DNA of 64,000 bases from Aeromonas tecta (GCF_000820185.1 NZ_CDCA01000045.1:124001-188000); one strand, 5' to 3'. Positions 1 to 9,013 are shown, numbered from the stretch's first letter. Numbers and translations: made by a program. The notes: generated by a model not told the origin, from the sequence alone.

Positions 1-645
1 CGCTTCACCCTGATCGCCCTGCCGCTGCTGCTGCACGACGGACTCTGGGCCTTTGGCATGTTGCTCTATGGCTTCCTCTATGCCCATCTCGGTACCGACT
101 CCCTGGCCATCATGACCACGCTCGGGACGCTCGAGAGCATCCTGATCTCCCTGTTCTTCGGGCTGGCGGTGGCCTGCTCCATCCTGCTCGGCCACCGGCT
201 CGGGGCCGAGGAATATGAGGCCGCCTGGCAACATTCCCAGCTGTTCCTGCTGCTTGCACCGGTTGGCGCACTGCTGGTTGGGCTGTCTGTCTGGTTGATG
301 CAGAGTAACCTGCTACTGTGGGTCGGCAACCTACCGCCCGATCTGATGGGAGAGGCTGGTCAGGTGCTCGGCATCATGTGCCTTGGCATGTTGCTCAAGG
401 TGTTCAACATGGTGGGCATCATCGGGGTGCTGCGCTCCGGCGGCGATGTGAACTACAGCATCTTCATCGACATCATCGGCATGTGGTGCATCGGTCTGCC
501 ACTCGCCTGGGGAGCGGTCACCCTGCTTGGCTGGCCCCTCTCCTGGGTGGCGGCGGTAGTGCTGCTGGAAGATCTCAGCAAGGTGCTGCTGGTACGGCGC
601 CGGATCCGCCAGCGCCGCTGGCTCAAAAACCTGGTGATCAACTGA
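1..645 (+). CDS. MATE family efflux transporter, C-terminal part
   Basis: The gene enters from outside the window and only its last 214 codons are present. The protein is a run of hydrophobic helices with a basic tail (RRRIRQRRW). The segment VLRSGGDVNYSIFIDIIG followed by W..GLPLAW is the conserved helix-10 region of MATE exporters, which expel cationic drugs or toxic metabolites in exchange for Na+ or H+ at the inner membrane. A full MATE protein has about 450 residues, so roughly half is missing here because of the window edge, not a mutation. The substrate cannot be inferred. No clear terminator follows. Confidence 0.85.
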   Translation, partial: RFTLIALPLLLHDGLWAFGMLLYGFLYAHLGTDSLAIMTTLGTLESILISLFFGLAVACSILLGHRLGAEEYEAAWQHSQLFLLLAPVGALLVGLSVWLMQSNLLLWVGNLPPDLMGEAGQVLGIMCLGMLLKVFNMVGIIGVLRSGGDVNYSIFIDIIGMWCIGLPLAWGAVTLLGWPLSWVAAVVLLEDLSKVLLVRRRIRQRRWLKNLVIN

Positions 646-768
646 CGGGATGGAAAAAACCGATGTAATATCAATGACAGAAAATCCCCCTTTGCAGTAT
701 GCTTGGCCCCTCTTCAATCAGCGGCAGGGCGCACCATGCCCTGTCAGTAGTCGTTTAAGGAGACGAGC

Positions 769-1017
769 ATGCAACCAGAAAAAGAGCTGATCACCGAGAC
801 TGCCCTGCTGGAGATGGCCAACGGCATCATCAAGAGCCACGAAGACTTCATCCACGGCATGCGCGCCGACTCGGTGGAGCAGAAGGGGGAGATCCTGGTG
901 TTCAAGGGGGAGTTCTTCCTCGGGGAAGACGGCACCCCGACCGGCAAGACTATGGCGGTGTTCAACATGTTCAAGCTGCTGGCCCAGCAGCTGTCAGGCA
1001 AGTACCGCCTGCGTTAA
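769..1017 (+). CDS. yciN: YciN family protein (DUF2498)
   Basis: An 82-residue cytosolic protein that matches E. coli YciN along its whole length: an N-terminal helix with E-L/ANxIIxxHED, the central VFKGEFFLGEDGTPTGKTMAV segment (E. coli has [21 protein letters not shown]), and a C-terminal FNMFKLLAQQLSGKY helix. The start follows a good ribosome binding site (AAGGAGACGAGC before ATG). The biochemical role of YciN is not known. It stands alone, with a 124-base gap to the transporter upstream and a strong hairpin terminator after it. Confidence 0.9.
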   Translation: MQPEKELITETALLEMANGIIKSHEDFIHGMRADSVEQKGEILVFKGEFFLGEDGTPTGKTMAVFNMFKLLAQQLSGKYRLR

Positions 1018-1035
1018 GCCCCTGTCGGCCTTGCG

Positions 1036-1068
1036 AAGATGCCACCCCTGAGGTGGCATCTTGCGTTT
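1036..1068. terminator. Bidirectional terminator between yciN and the chemotaxis receptor
   Basis: Perfect 11-base arms AAGATGCCACC and GGTGGCATCTT enclose a short loop. The T-run is weak on the plus strand. It sits between two convergent genes and can serve both. Confidence 0.65.
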
Positions 1069-1109
1069 CTGGCCCGTAAACAATAAGCGGCCCAAGCCCC
1101 TTGCCCACG

Positions 1110-2609
1110 CTATTCGTGAAAGGCCTTGCCGAGGTTTTCCAGCCGCGTCGCCAGCGGCGGCAGGCACTGGCTGCTCTGGGTCAGGGCGCCGATGTTGTCT
1201 GCGTTGCACTCGGCAATCATCTGTACCCTCTGCAGCCGATGGCCGATGTCCACCGAGACTCTGGACTGCTGCTGGGTAGTGGCCGCGATCAGGCCGTTGA
1301 AGCGGTTGATATTGGCGATGTCATCCGCCACCACATGCAGCATCTCGGCGGCAGACTGGCTGGCTGACACGCAGCGCTGCGCCCCTTCGCGACTGCTGTG
1401 CATGGCGCTGGCGGCCTGCCGACTACCCTGTTGTAGCCGCTCGATGATCTGCTGGATCTCGCTGGTGGAGACCGAGGTCTTCTGGGACAGATTGCGCACC
1501 TCCTCGGCCACCACCGCAAAGCCGCGCCCCTGCTCGCCCGCCCGCGCCGCCTCGATGGCCGCATTGAGCGCCAGCAGATTGGTCTGCTGGGCGATGTCAT
1601 GGATAACCTCCAGCACCTTGCCGATCTGCTCGGTCTGCGCCGCCACCGATTGCACCGTCTGATCGGTGGCATCGATGCTGGCGGCCAACGCCAAGATGTC
1701 CTCACGGGTCTGATCCACCGTCGCCCGCCCCTTGCCTACCTGATCGCTGGCCTCCCCCGCACACTGCAGCGTGTGCTCCACGTGGCCGGCAATTTCATCC
1801 ATGGCCGTGAGCATCTGCCCCATGGCATCACTCATCCGCGAGACCTCATCGAGCTGATGCTGGGCACCGTCTTCCAGGGTGTTTCCCACCCGGGAGAGAT
1901 CCCGGCTCAGCTCTCCCAGGCTGCGGCTGTCACGCACCACGCCGTCCACCAGATGGGAGACTTGTCCGAGGAAGTGATCGAAGCGCTGCCCCGATGAGAG
2001 CGGAACGCCCTGCTCCTCACTGCGCACAGTTGAGCCTCTGTTGAGCTGATTCGCCGCCACCAGCACCTTGTTCAACACCTCCTGGTTCTCGGTGGCATCC
2101 ATCAGGCTCAGCCGCGCCAGGTAGATGAGGATCAGGCTCTCCACCACCACATAGAAGGCATGCAGAAAAATCATGCCCCAGCCGCCGTGGGTCGCCATCA
2201 CATAGACCGGAAAACCGGCGTGTTGCAGCAGATGAAACAAGACGTGATGCACCGCAATCACCGCCGCCGCAATCACGATGGGCAACCAGTCACGGTAAAA
2301 GGTCAGCACCGCCAACAACACGAAGATGCCGAAGTGGATCTCTATCATCCCGCGCGCCTGATTGATGTGCAGCGCCGCCATCAGCATCAGCCCGACCCCG
2401 ATGAGGCAACGCAGGGTGCGGGTCCCCGCCAGCGGCCGATAAAGCGCCGTCAGGAGCAGACACAGAGGGGCGCCGAGCAGGGCGGTCTGCAGCCAGGTAT
2501 TGTGCCAAAGTGCCAATCCAGCAGAACAAAGAAGCGTAAACCATAGTAAACCCAGCATGATGCGATCACCCTTGCGATAATGGCTGCTAAAACCGGCGGT
2601 TGTCGTCAT
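1110..2609 (-). CDS. Methyl-accepting chemotaxis protein with polytopic N-terminal sensor
   Basis: A 499-residue receptor. About residues 15-165 form roughly six membrane helices with only short loops, in place of the usual two helices and periplasmic ligand domain. A long coiled-coil signalling domain follows, with the hairpin tip around [20 protein letters not shown] and [20 protein letters not shown] that binds CheA and CheW. The membrane part is histidine-rich ([23 protein letters not shown]). There is no C-terminal pentapeptide for CheR/CheB docking. I chose the ATG at 2609 because GGGAGAGTAGGA lies directly upstream; the longer reading to 2636 lacks such a site. The gene is monocistronic. 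It senses an unknown signal, probably within or at the membrane. Confidence 0.9.
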   Translation of the reverse strand: MTTTAGFSSHYRKGDRIMLGLLWFTLLCSAGLALWHNTWLQTALLGAPLCLLLTALYRPLAGTRTLRCLIGVGLMLMAALHINQARGMIEIHFGIFVLLAVLTFYRDWLPIVIAAAVIAVHHVLFHLLQHAGFPVYVMATHGGWGMIFLHAFYVVVESLILIYLARLSLMDATENQEVLNKVLVAANQLNRGSTVRSEEQGVPLSSGQRFDHFLGQVSHLVDGVVRDSRSLGELSRDLSRVGNTLEDGAQHQLDEVSRMSDAMGQMLTAMDEIAGHVEHTLQCAGEASDQVGKGRATVDQTREDILALAASIDATDQTVQSVAAQTEQIGKVLEVIHDIAQQTNLLALNAAIEAARAGEQGRGFAVVAEEVRNLSQKTSVSTSEIQQIIERLQQGSRQAASAMHSSREGAQRCVSASQSAAEMLHVVADDIANINRFNGLIAATTQQQSRVSVDIGHRLQRVQMIAECNADNIGALTQSSQCLPPLATRLENLGKAFHE

Positions 2610-3127
2610 TCCTACTCTCCCTGAAGCCTTCCCCATTTCATCCTGTAAACAGGATAGATCCCCACCTGTCCGAACGATGATAAAACAATCAGTAATATTG
2701 AGGGGTTGGAGGATCTCGGGATCTGCCGCTCGCAGCGGGCCTGAGCCTGGCGGCCACGTAAGTCAACGCGGAGCAGGCCAAGGCCCTGGATGGCGATTCA
2801 GATGGATGAGGGTATGAGCAGAGGTGGGAGGCTGAACGAGAGAGTCGGCACAGGAGGAGCGGCGCTGCCGACCCAAACCGGCAGGCCGATGGCGACGGGG
2901 CCTGTTACCTGTTCACGCCACTGACGGATGAAAAACAGCCAGAGTGGCATCGACGGGATAATGAGAGGGCCATCACACAAACCGGCAGATCATAATCGCC
3001 ACACGCAAACGTTTCAACCCATCAAAAAATAAACCTTTTCCCGCTCAATTAACGCTGGAAAGCCTCATTTCAGCCACTACAATAGCGCCCAATTTTCTCC
3101 CCCTCCCCCACAAAATTTGAGGTACTT
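2610..3127. other. Intergenic region between divergent receptor and xanP
   Basis: The 518 bases separate divergent genes and must hold both promoters. I see no convincing coding sequence; a 60-codon minus-strand frame at 2798-2980 has no family resemblance. The last 130 bases are AT-rich and hold a PurR-like operator. The middle (2700-2960) is GC-rich with nothing I recognise. Confidence 0.5.
3003..3018 (+). promoter_or_regulatory. PurR-like operator upstream of xanP
   Basis: ACGCAAACGTTTCAAC matches the gammaproteobacterial PurR box (ACGCAAACGTTTNCNT) over its first 13 bases, including the central CGCAAACG core. It lies 110 bases before the purine permease start, so repression by PurR with hypoxanthine or guanine is the natural inference. 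Confidence 0.7.
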
Positions 3128-4528
3128 ATGGAACAGGCTGCCGCTTCGCGCGCCCCCATCGCAGAGGCACATCCCCCGAGGCGCCCCCACAGCGAACTGG
3201 TCTACGGCATCGATGATATTCCCCCCCTGCCCCAGACCCTGTTCGCCGCCCTGCAGCATATGCTCGCCATGTTTGTCGCCATCATCACCCCGCCCCTCAT
3301 CATCGCCAACGCCCTCGGCCTCCCCGCCGCCGACACCCGCTATATCGTCTCCATGTCCCTTGTCATGTCCGGCATCGCCTCCTTCATCCAGACCCGCCGC
3401 TTCGGCCCGCTCGGCTCAGGCCTGCTGTCGGTGCAGGGCACCAGTTTCAACTTCCTCGGCCCCATCATCGCCTCCGGCCTCGCCCTCAAGCAGGCGGCCA
3501 TGCCCACCGAGGATCTGCTGGGCACCCTGTTCGGCACCATGCTGGCGGCGGCCCTCACCATAGTCGTGATGAGCCGCTTCCTGCATCTGGTCAAACGGAT
3601 CATCACCCCGCTGGTGACCGGCATAGTTGTGCTCTTGATCGGCCTGACCCTCATAAAAGTCGGCCTCATCAGCATGGGGGGTGGCTACGGGGCGCTCGCC
3701 GATGGCAGCTTCGCGAGCCATACCAACCTCTTCCTCTCTCTGCTGGTGCTCGGCCTCATCGTGTTGCTGCAGCGCAGCCGCAACCCCTGGTTGCGCCTCT
3801 CCGCCATCATGATCGCCATGCTGGTGGGCTATGGGGTAGCGCTGCTGATGGGCAAGGTGAACGCACCAACCTTCGAAGGTCCGTTGGTGATGGTGCCCAT
3901 CCCGCTGCACTACGGCCTTGGCTTTGACTGGCAGCTGTTCGTGCCGCTCGCCATCATCTTCGTGGTGACGGCGCTGGAAGCCATCGGCGACATGACCGCC
4001 ACCTCGGATATCTCCGGCGAACCGCTGGACGGCCCCGTCTACATGGCGCGGATCAAGGGCGGCGTGCTGGCCGATGGGGCCAACTCCATGCTGGCGGCAG
4101 TCTTCTCCACCTTCCCCATGTCCACCTTCGCCCAGAACAACGGCGTCATTCAGCTGACCGGGGTGGCCAGTCGCCACGTCGGCCTCTTCATCGCCGCTAT
4201 GCTGGCCCTGCTCGGCCTGTTCCCGGCGGTGGCGAGCCTGGTACAGCAAATACCTGAACCCGTGCTTGGCGGCGCCACTATCGTCATGTTCGGCACCATC
4301 GCCGCCGCCGGGGTGCGCATCATCTCCCGTGAGGAGCTGGACCGCCGCGCCCTGATGATCCTGGCGGTGTCGATCGCCATGGGGCTCGGCGTCGCCCAGG
4401 TGCCCGAGGTACTGCAACACCTGCCGGAGCTGGCCAGGAGCGTGCTCTCCTACGGCGTCGCCACCGGCGGCCTCACCGCCATCGTCATGAACCTGCTGCT
4501 GCCCATCCGCGCCAAGACTCAGTCCTGA
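3128..4528 (+). CDS. xanP: Xanthine:proton symporter, NCS2 family
   Basis: A 466-residue inner-membrane permease of the nucleobase-cation symporter 2 family. It resembles E. coli XanP almost collinearly: [20 protein letters not shown] at the N terminus, the [13 protein letters not shown] segment of helix 3, the conserved EA(I)[11 protein letters not shown] region around residue 280, and the family signature [17 protein letters not shown] near residue 340. These segments carry the purine- and proton-binding residues of the family. TTGAGGTACTT precedes the ATG. It is a single-gene unit with a PurR-like operator upstream. Uric acid or guanine transport cannot be fully excluded from sequence alone. 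Confidence 0.9.
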   Translation: MEQAAASRAPIAEAHPPRRPHSELVYGIDDIPPLPQTLFAALQHMLAMFVAIITPPLIIANALGLPAADTRYIVSMSLVMSGIASFIQTRRFGPLGSGLLSVQGTSFNFLGPIIASGLALKQAAMPTEDLLGTLFGTMLAAALTIVVMSRFLHLVKRIITPLVTGIVVLLIGLTLIKVGLISMGGGYGALADGSFASHTNLFLSLLVLGLIVLLQRSRNPWLRLSAIMIAMLVGYGVALLMGKVNAPTFEGPLVMVPIPLHYGLGFDWQLFVPLAIIFVVTALEAIGDMTATSDISGEPLDGPVYMARIKGGVLADGANSMLAAVFSTFPMSTFAQNNGVIQLTGVASRHVGLFIAAMLALLGLFPAVASLVQQIPEPVLGGATIVMFGTIAAAGVRIISREELDRRALMILAVSIAMGLGVAQVPEVLQHLPELARSVLSYGVATGGLTAIVMNLLLPIRAKTQS

Positions 4529-4552
4529 CAAGGCCCACAGCCACATAGTAGC

Positions 4553-4573
4553 GCCCCGCCGTGCGGGGCTTTA
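4553..4573 (+). terminator. Terminator after xanP
   Basis: GCCCCGC and GCGGGGC arms around a four-base loop, then TTT. The T-run is short. Confidence 0.55.
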
Positions 4574-4628
4574 CCTCATCGCCTGCTGCGGGTACTGTGC
4601 TTGGCAGCCTCTGCCTCAGGATGCCCCC

Positions 4629-5339
4629 ATGCCCTATACCCTGCTCTCTTTCCCATCAGACAGCCCCGACCAGATATTGACCCAAGAGCAGCAGTGGCTG
4701 CGCCATTGTGCCCGCAGCGGTGAGGCCTTCGCCCACCTCTGGCAGGCGCCCCAGTGCCTTATCGTCACCCGCAAGGACATGCGCCTGCCCCGCTATCAAG
4801 CCACCTGCGAGCAACTCGCCGCCGAGGGTTGGCCGGTACATGTGCGCGACAGCGGCGGCACCGCCGTGCCCCACGGCGCCGGCATCCTTAACCTGTCGCT
4901 CATGCTGCCGCGCACCACCACGGATCTCGCTCATTATTACCGGCTGCTGGGGGCGCCGCTGCTGGCCCTGCTTGGTGAATATGACCTGGAGGGTGGTTAC
5001 GACTTCGTGCCCGGCTCCTTTTGCGACGGTCAGTACAATCTGGTGATCGAGGGTCGCAAGATAACCGGCACCGCCCAACGCTGGCTGGCGCCGGGCCAGG
5101 ATCATCAGGGCGCCGTGCTGGCTCAGGCCATGTTGCTGGTGGCAGGAGACGTGGACGAAGGCACCCGAATGGCGAGCCGGTTTTACGAGCTGGCGGGCGG
5201 GGAGCTGCGCTTCTCTCCCGGTACCTCCACCACGCTGGCACGCACCATCAACTGGCAGGGTAGTGACGAAGAGTTGGTAAACAAGGTGCGAGCACGGCTG
5301 GAAGGACTGCTGACCGAAGGGCTGCCCCCCTCACCCTAG
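4629..5339 (+). CDS. Lipoate-protein ligase A family protein
   Basis: A 236-residue member of the BPL/LplA/LipB fold. The cofactor-binding motif appears as RDSGGTAVPHGAG (residues 73-85; LplA has RRxSGGGAVYHD) and the lysine that contacts the lipoyl-AMP is present in EGRKITGTAQRW (K144). LplA enzymes attach free lipoate to E2 and GcvH proteins via an adenylate; related LipM-type proteins transfer octanoate. The lack of the small accessory domain of E. coli LplA suggests a partial or variant enzyme. The last codons and stop lie inside a REP-like repeat, so the extreme C terminus may be lineage-specific. It stands alone. Confidence 0.75.
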   Translation: MPYTLLSFPSDSPDQILTQEQQWLRHCARSGEAFAHLWQAPQCLIVTRKDMRLPRYQATCEQLAAEGWPVHVRDSGGTAVPHGAGILNLSLMLPRTTTDLAHYYRLLGAPLLALLGEYDLEGGYDFVPGSFCDGQYNLVIEGRKITGTAQRWLAPGQDHQGAVLAQAMLLVAGDVDEGTRMASRFYELAGGELRFSPGTSTTLARTINWQGSDEELVNKVRARLEGLLTEGLPPSP

Positions 5340-5360
5340 CCCTCTCCCAGAGAGAGAGGG
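5328..5360. repeat. REP-like palindromic repeat
   Basis: CCCTCACCCTAGCCCTCTCCC followed by AGAGAGAGGG. The same consensus recurs twice near 43.3 kb. It overlaps the stop codon of the lipoate ligase-like gene. Confidence 0.6.
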
Positions 5361-5404
5361 AAGACGCCCTTCCTTCTGCCGTTTATGCAGATGGCACCGC
5401 CCAT

Positions 5405-5435
5405 AAAAAAGCCACGACCCGGGTCGTGGCTTTTT
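5405..5435. terminator. Bidirectional terminator
   Basis: A-run, GCCACGACCC/GGGTCGTGGC perfect 10-base arms, T-run. It lies between the convergent ligase-like and symporter genes. Confidence 0.9.
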
Positions 5436-5464
5436 CATTTCCAGCATGGTGCACCAACAGGGGC

Positions 5465-6841
5465 TCAGGCGGTCTGTGGCTCCGGCTCTGCCTCATTATC
5501 CAGATCCCGGCTGAAGTAGGCGCGGGTCTCGGCGATCACCACGTGGCGCAAGCCGATGAGACCGATGAGGTTGGGCACCGCCATCAGGCCGTTGACGATG
5601 TCCGCCAAGAGCCAAATCATGTCCAGATGGAGGAAGGCGCCGCTCGCCACCAGCACCAGATAGATGAGGCGGTAAGGCTTGATGGCCTTGACCCCGAACA
5701 GGTACTCGGTGCAGCGCTCGCCGTAGTAGTTCCAGCCGAGGATGGTGGTGAAGGCAAAGAACAGCAGACCTATGCTCACCAGATACTGGCCGACGTGAGC
5801 ATCCAGCCCTTGGGCGAAGGCCGCGCTGGTCATGGCAGCGCCGCTGAGATCCCCGCTCCAGACGCCGGTCACCACCAGGGTCAGGCCGGTCATGGTGCAG
5901 ATGATGAGGGTATCGATGAAGGTGCCGGTCATGGAGACCAACCCCTGCTCCACGCAGGAATCCGTCTTGGCCGCCGCCGCCGCGATGGGGGCTGAGCCTA
6001 AGCCCGACTCGTTGGAGAAGACCCCCCGCGCCACCCCGGACTGGATCGCCAGCATGATGCCGGCGCCCACGAAGCCGCCGGTGGCGGCGTGGCCGGTGAA
6101 GGCGCTGTTGATCACCAGCAGCACCGCATCCGGCAGGGCGCTGAAATTGTTCACCAGCACCCCGGCGCAGGCCAGGATGTAGAAGATGGCCATGAAGGGC
6201 ACCACCGTGCTCGACACGCTGGAGATGGACTTGATACCCCCCAGGGTCACCAGCGCGACGATCAGGGTCAGCACCACGGCGGTCACTTCACGGGGCACCG
6301 AGAAGGAGAGGCTCATGGCGTCCGAGATGGCGTTGACCTGGGGGAAGGTACCGATGCCGAAGAAGGCGACGCCGATGCCAAACAGGGCGAACAGCTTGGC
6401 GAGCGGCTTGGAGCCGAGTCCCTTCTCCAGGTAATACATGGGGCCGCCGGCCATCTGGCCGTTGGCATCCTGCTGGCGATATTTGACTGCCAACAGACAC
6501 TCGGCGTATTTGGTCGCCATGCCGAACAGGGCCGCCATCCACATCCAGAACAGGGCGCCCGGGCCGCCGAGCTTGATGGCGGTGGCGACGCCGACGATGT
6601 TTCCGGTGCCGATGGTGGCGGAGAGCGCGGTGCAGAGCGCGCCGAAACTGGAGACGTCCCCCTGCTTGCCATGGCCCTGATCGCGACCAAAGACCAGTCG
6701 CAGGGCGAGCGGCAAGCGCACGACCTGAAGCAGACCCAACCGCAAGGTGAGATAGATACCGGTCCCGACCAGCAGGATCAGCAGGGGCGGACCCCAGATA
6801 AAGCTATCGATGGCGCTGAGCGCCGATTGAATTGATGACAT
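5465..6841 (-). CDS. Sodium:alanine/glycine symporter, AGCS family
   Basis: A 458-residue polytopic inner-membrane protein with AGCS hallmarks: SSFGALCTALSATIGTGNI near residue 65, GPGALFWMWMAALFGMATKY, GGPMYYLEKGLG, and GVFSNESGLGSAPIAAAAAKT around residue 280. These proteins import alanine or glycine with Na+. The start at 6841 has the near-perfect site AAGGAGGATGC. A tandem glycine riboswitch about 240 bases upstream on the same strand makes glycine the likely substrate or signal, as for the known glycine riboswitch upstream of a Vibrio cholerae homologue. The binding site itself sits in one arm of a hairpin, which suggests control at translation. Confidence 0.92.
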   Translation of the reverse strand: MSSIQSALSAIDSFIWGPPLLILLVGTGIYLTLRLGLLQVVRLPLALRLVFGRDQGHGKQGDVSSFGALCTALSATIGTGNIVGVATAIKLGGPGALFWMWMAALFGMATKYAECLLAVKYRQQDANGQMAGGPMYYLEKGLGSKPLAKLFALFGIGVAFFGIGTFPQVNAISDAMSLSFSVPREVTAVVLTLIVALVTLGGIKSISSVSSTVVPFMAIFYILACAGVLVNNFSALPDAVLLVINSAFTGHAATGGFVGAGIMLAIQSGVARGVFSNESGLGSAPIAAAAAKTDSCVEQGLVSMTGTFIDTLIICTMTGLTLVVTGVWSGDLSGAAMTSAAFAQGLDAHVGQYLVSIGLLFFAFTTILGWNYYGERCTEYLFGVKAIKPYRLIYLVLVASGAFLHLDMIWLLADIVNGLMAVPNLIGLIGLRHVVIAETRAYFSRDLDNEAEPEPQTA

Positions 6842-6844
6842 GCA

Positions 6845-6874
6845 TCCTCCTTAAAAAACAACGATTAAGGAGGA
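6845..6874 (-). promoter_or_regulatory. Hairpin sequestering the symporter ribosome binding site
   Basis: On the minus strand TCCTCCTTAA (6865-6874) is a perfect 10-base complement of TTAAGGAGGA (6845-6854), with a 10-base T-rich loop. The second arm contains the whole Shine-Dalgarno sequence of the symporter. This is seen directly; that it is the expression platform of the riboswitch upstream is inferred. Confidence 0.75.
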
Positions 6875-7087
6875 GAAGGATGATCTTCCCATAGGTGTCG
6901 CGACCAGCCAGAGGCGATCGGATGCGGGCCAATAACTTGTTCACGCTCTTACAGCGAGGCCGTGATCAAGGCTCATGTGCTGCTAGGAATCCTCACGTAT
7001 ATCTATACGCTCCGGTTCCTGCGCTGCTCTTTACCTTGCTGACGACCTCTCGTTACAGATCGTGAACAGTTCTAAGCTCAGGTACAA
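6875..7087 (-). other. Leader between glycine riboswitch and symporter
   Basis: Transcribed leader of about 210 bases with several short complementary stretches (for example CGTGAACA with TTGTTCACG elements near 6935-7070). No coding sequence is evident. It may hold alternative pairing partners linking ligand binding to the hairpin at 6845-6874. Confidence 0.45.
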
Positions 7088-7282
7088 CCATCCCATCCCC
7101 TCTGTCCTTTTGCCTGAGAGTTTCCGACACCAGCCTGCCCTCGCGGGTCGTCATGGTGCCTTGCTCCTTCGGCGCCCGATCTAACGGGTCTCTCCAGAGT
7201 ATCGTCCAGTAGCAGTCCACACCGGTTGCCCGGTACCTGAAAGATTCACTTCTTCGGTGGATGGTCCCCCATCGCTCTCCTG
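7088..7282 (-). promoter_or_regulatory. Tandem glycine riboswitch
   Basis: Read on the minus strand the segment carries the conserved elements of the two-aptamer glycine riboswitch in order: GGAGAG, ACCGAAGAAGTGAATC, TTTCAGGTACC, GGACTGC, TCTGGAGAGACC, then a short linker and the second aptamer with GCGCCGAAGGAGCAAG, AAACTCTCAGGCAAAAGG and ACAGAGGGG. It precedes an AGCS symporter. Known riboswitches of this class bind glycine in both aptamers. The assignment rests on conserved primary motifs; I did not fold it. Confidence 0.93.
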
Positions 7283-7301
7283 CTACCTTCATCCGAACTA
7301 G

Positions 7302-7333
7302 TTTGGATTAGGAAGCGGGCATGGTAATCCAAA
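7302..7333. repeat. Inverted repeat upstream of the riboswitch
   Basis: TTTGGATTA and TAATCCAAA, perfect 9-base arms with a 14-base spacer. It lies just before the riboswitch on the minus strand, where the promoter is expected; it could be an operator or overlap the -35/-10 region. Confidence 0.4.
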
Positions 7334-7714
7334 AACTGTGAGCTGTCTCGCACTCGGCCGCCCGCTACAACGCTTTTTTCCCGCGAAGCGATTGCGCTGG
7401 CAAGATGTTAAATGATCGTTATCTATCAATGAGTTAACCCACGATTCTCACACAGCCCTCAACAGACAGCCGACTGCGGGTTTTATATCGATAGCCCCTT
7501 TCGTCTCGACCAGAAAAACTTGCCAACATATCCAATCAAAAAGCTTGCACACAAACGCAATAAGCCGATAATCCGGCGCATAACTAAGCACTTTGCAAGG
7601 AAGTTATGCATTGTGTCTGGTGGGTCCCTCCGGACCACTCGCCTGAGCCGGCCGCTGCCGTCTCAACAAACCAAGGCAAGGGCAAATCTGCCCCCTAAGG
7701 ACTTTCAAAAGAGA
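7334..7714. other. Intergenic region between riboswitch and decarboxylase
   Basis: The 380 bases hold the divergent promoter region and an apparent 5' leader of the decarboxylase. The frame is open from 7520 on the plus strand, but the extra 65 residues are basic and low in family resemblance, so I treat them as non-coding. I see no further recognisable element. Confidence 0.4.
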
Positions 7715-8863
7715 ATGAACGAGACCCTGGTCGCACAAGATTACCGTCAATTGGTTGAACAATTCGGCTCCCCCCTGCTGCTGCTCGACAAGGCAGCCAT
7801 CCGCAAACAGTATCGGGCCCTGGCCGTCGCGCTGCCCGATGTGCGCTTGCATTATGCACTCAAGCCCCTGCCCCACGAGGCGGTGGTGTCTGTCTTGAAG
7901 GAAGAGGGCGCCTGTTTCGATCTGGCCACCAATGGCGAAGTGGATCTGGTGCGCAGCCAAGGGGTTCGCCCGGGCCGTTGCATTCATACCCATCCCATCA
8001 AGCGCGACAGCGACATTCGCTATGCGCTGGAGTTCGGCTGCACCGTGTTTGTCTATGACAACCCGCTGGAGCTGGAAAAGTTCATTCCCTACAAGGACGA
8101 AGTGAAGCTGCTGCTGCGGGTCAGCTTCCCGAACCCAGAGACCAAGGTCGATCTCTCCAAGAAGTTCGGCTGTACCCCGGAGCAGGCGCTGCCGCTGCTG
8201 CAACTGGCCCAGGCCAAGGGCATCAAGGTGATGGGGCTGTCGTTCCACGTCGGCTCCCAGGTGCCCCACTCCCGTCGTCACGTGCAGGCCATCGACGCCT
8301 GCCGCGAGATCATGGAGCAGGCATGGGATCTCGGTCTCAAGCCCTGGGTGCTGGACATCGGCGGCGGCTTCCCGGTGGATTATGAGGGCGGCGAATTCGA
8401 CATCGACGGCTTCTGTGCCCCCATTCGCGAAGCGCTCGCCCGCTTGCCCGCAACGGTGCAGAAGATTGCCGAGCCGGGCCGCTTCATCAGCGCGCCGGCC
8501 ATGACCTCGGTTGCCAGCGTGATGGGCAAGGCCCACCGCGGCGACAAGATCTGGTACTACCTGGATGACGGCCTCTACGGCAGCTACAACGGCCAGCTCT
8601 ATGACCACGTCACCTACCCGGTGAGCACCCCCTACGCCAGTGGTGCGCTGCACAACGCCGTGCTCTCCGGCCCCACCTGCGACAGCGTGGACGTGATCCG
8701 CGACGGCATCATGCTGCCGGATCTAGCCATCGGTGAGCTGGTCATCGGCCGGGTGATGGGGGCCTACACCTGGGCCTCCGCTTCCACCTTCAACTTCTTC
8801 CCCAAGGCCAGCATCCTCATTCTGGACAGCGCCCAGAAGCAAAAACTGGTGGCCGTGGCCTAA
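7715..8863 (+). CDS. Type III PLP-dependent lysine/ornithine decarboxylase
   Basis: A 382-residue alanine-racemase-fold decarboxylase like eukaryotic ornithine decarboxylase and the bacterial lysine/ornithine enzymes. The Schiff-base lysine is K50 in HYALKPLP; HVGSQ (178-182), DIGGGFP (214-220) and EPGR (253-256) form the cofactor phosphate site; C322-D323 in GPTCDSVD are the catalytic pair supplied across the dimer. It makes putrescine or cadaverine. I start at ATG 7715: the mature family length is about 385 residues and homology begins there, although the frame is open upstream. The site AAGGACTTTCAAAAGAGA is only moderate. A strong terminator follows. Ornithine versus lysine specificity is not decided by what I see. 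Confidence 0.87.
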   Translation: MNETLVAQDYRQLVEQFGSPLLLLDKAAIRKQYRALAVALPDVRLHYALKPLPHEAVVSVLKEEGACFDLATNGEVDLVRSQGVRPGRCIHTHPIKRDSDIRYALEFGCTVFVYDNPLELEKFIPYKDEVKLLLRVSFPNPETKVDLSKKFGCTPEQALPLLQLAQAKGIKVMGLSFHVGSQVPHSRRHVQAIDACREIMEQAWDLGLKPWVLDIGGGFPVDYEGGEFDIDGFCAPIREALARLPATVQKIAEPGRFISAPAMTSVASVMGKAHRGDKIWYYLDDGLYGSYNGQLYDHVTYPVSTPYASGALHNAVLSGPTCDSVDVIRDGIMLPDLAIGELVIGRVMGAYTWASASTFNFFPKASILILDSAQKQKLVAVA

Positions 8864-8881
8864 ACCGCCATCGCGTAGACC

Positions 8882-8914
8882 AAAAAAAGGGGGAAGCTTA
8901 TGCTTCCCCCTTTT
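8882..8914. terminator. Bidirectional terminator
   Basis: A-run, GGGGGAAGC/GCTTCCCCC perfect arms with TTAT loop, then TTTT. It separates the convergent decarboxylase and antiporter genes. Confidence 0.9.
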
Positions 8915-9013
8915 CTATTTCATCCTGCCGGCAAATTGGCGCGGCGACCCTCTGTAAAGAGTGGCTAAATAGGCCTCATTTCACAGAGCAAACGACCACT
9001 ACAGTAACAATTA

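Noticed and set aside
2798..2980. 60-codon minus-strand frame between the receptor and xanP
   Set aside because: No family resemblance, no ribosome binding site, lies in the promoter-bearing spacer.
6900..7080. Possible Rho-independent terminator in the riboswitch leader
   Set aside because: Some stems can be drawn, but none has a T-run on the minus strand; translational control is the better reading.
7520..7714. N-terminal extension of the decarboxylase
   Set aside because: The 65 extra residues are basic and lack homology; family length and the fold begin at 7715.
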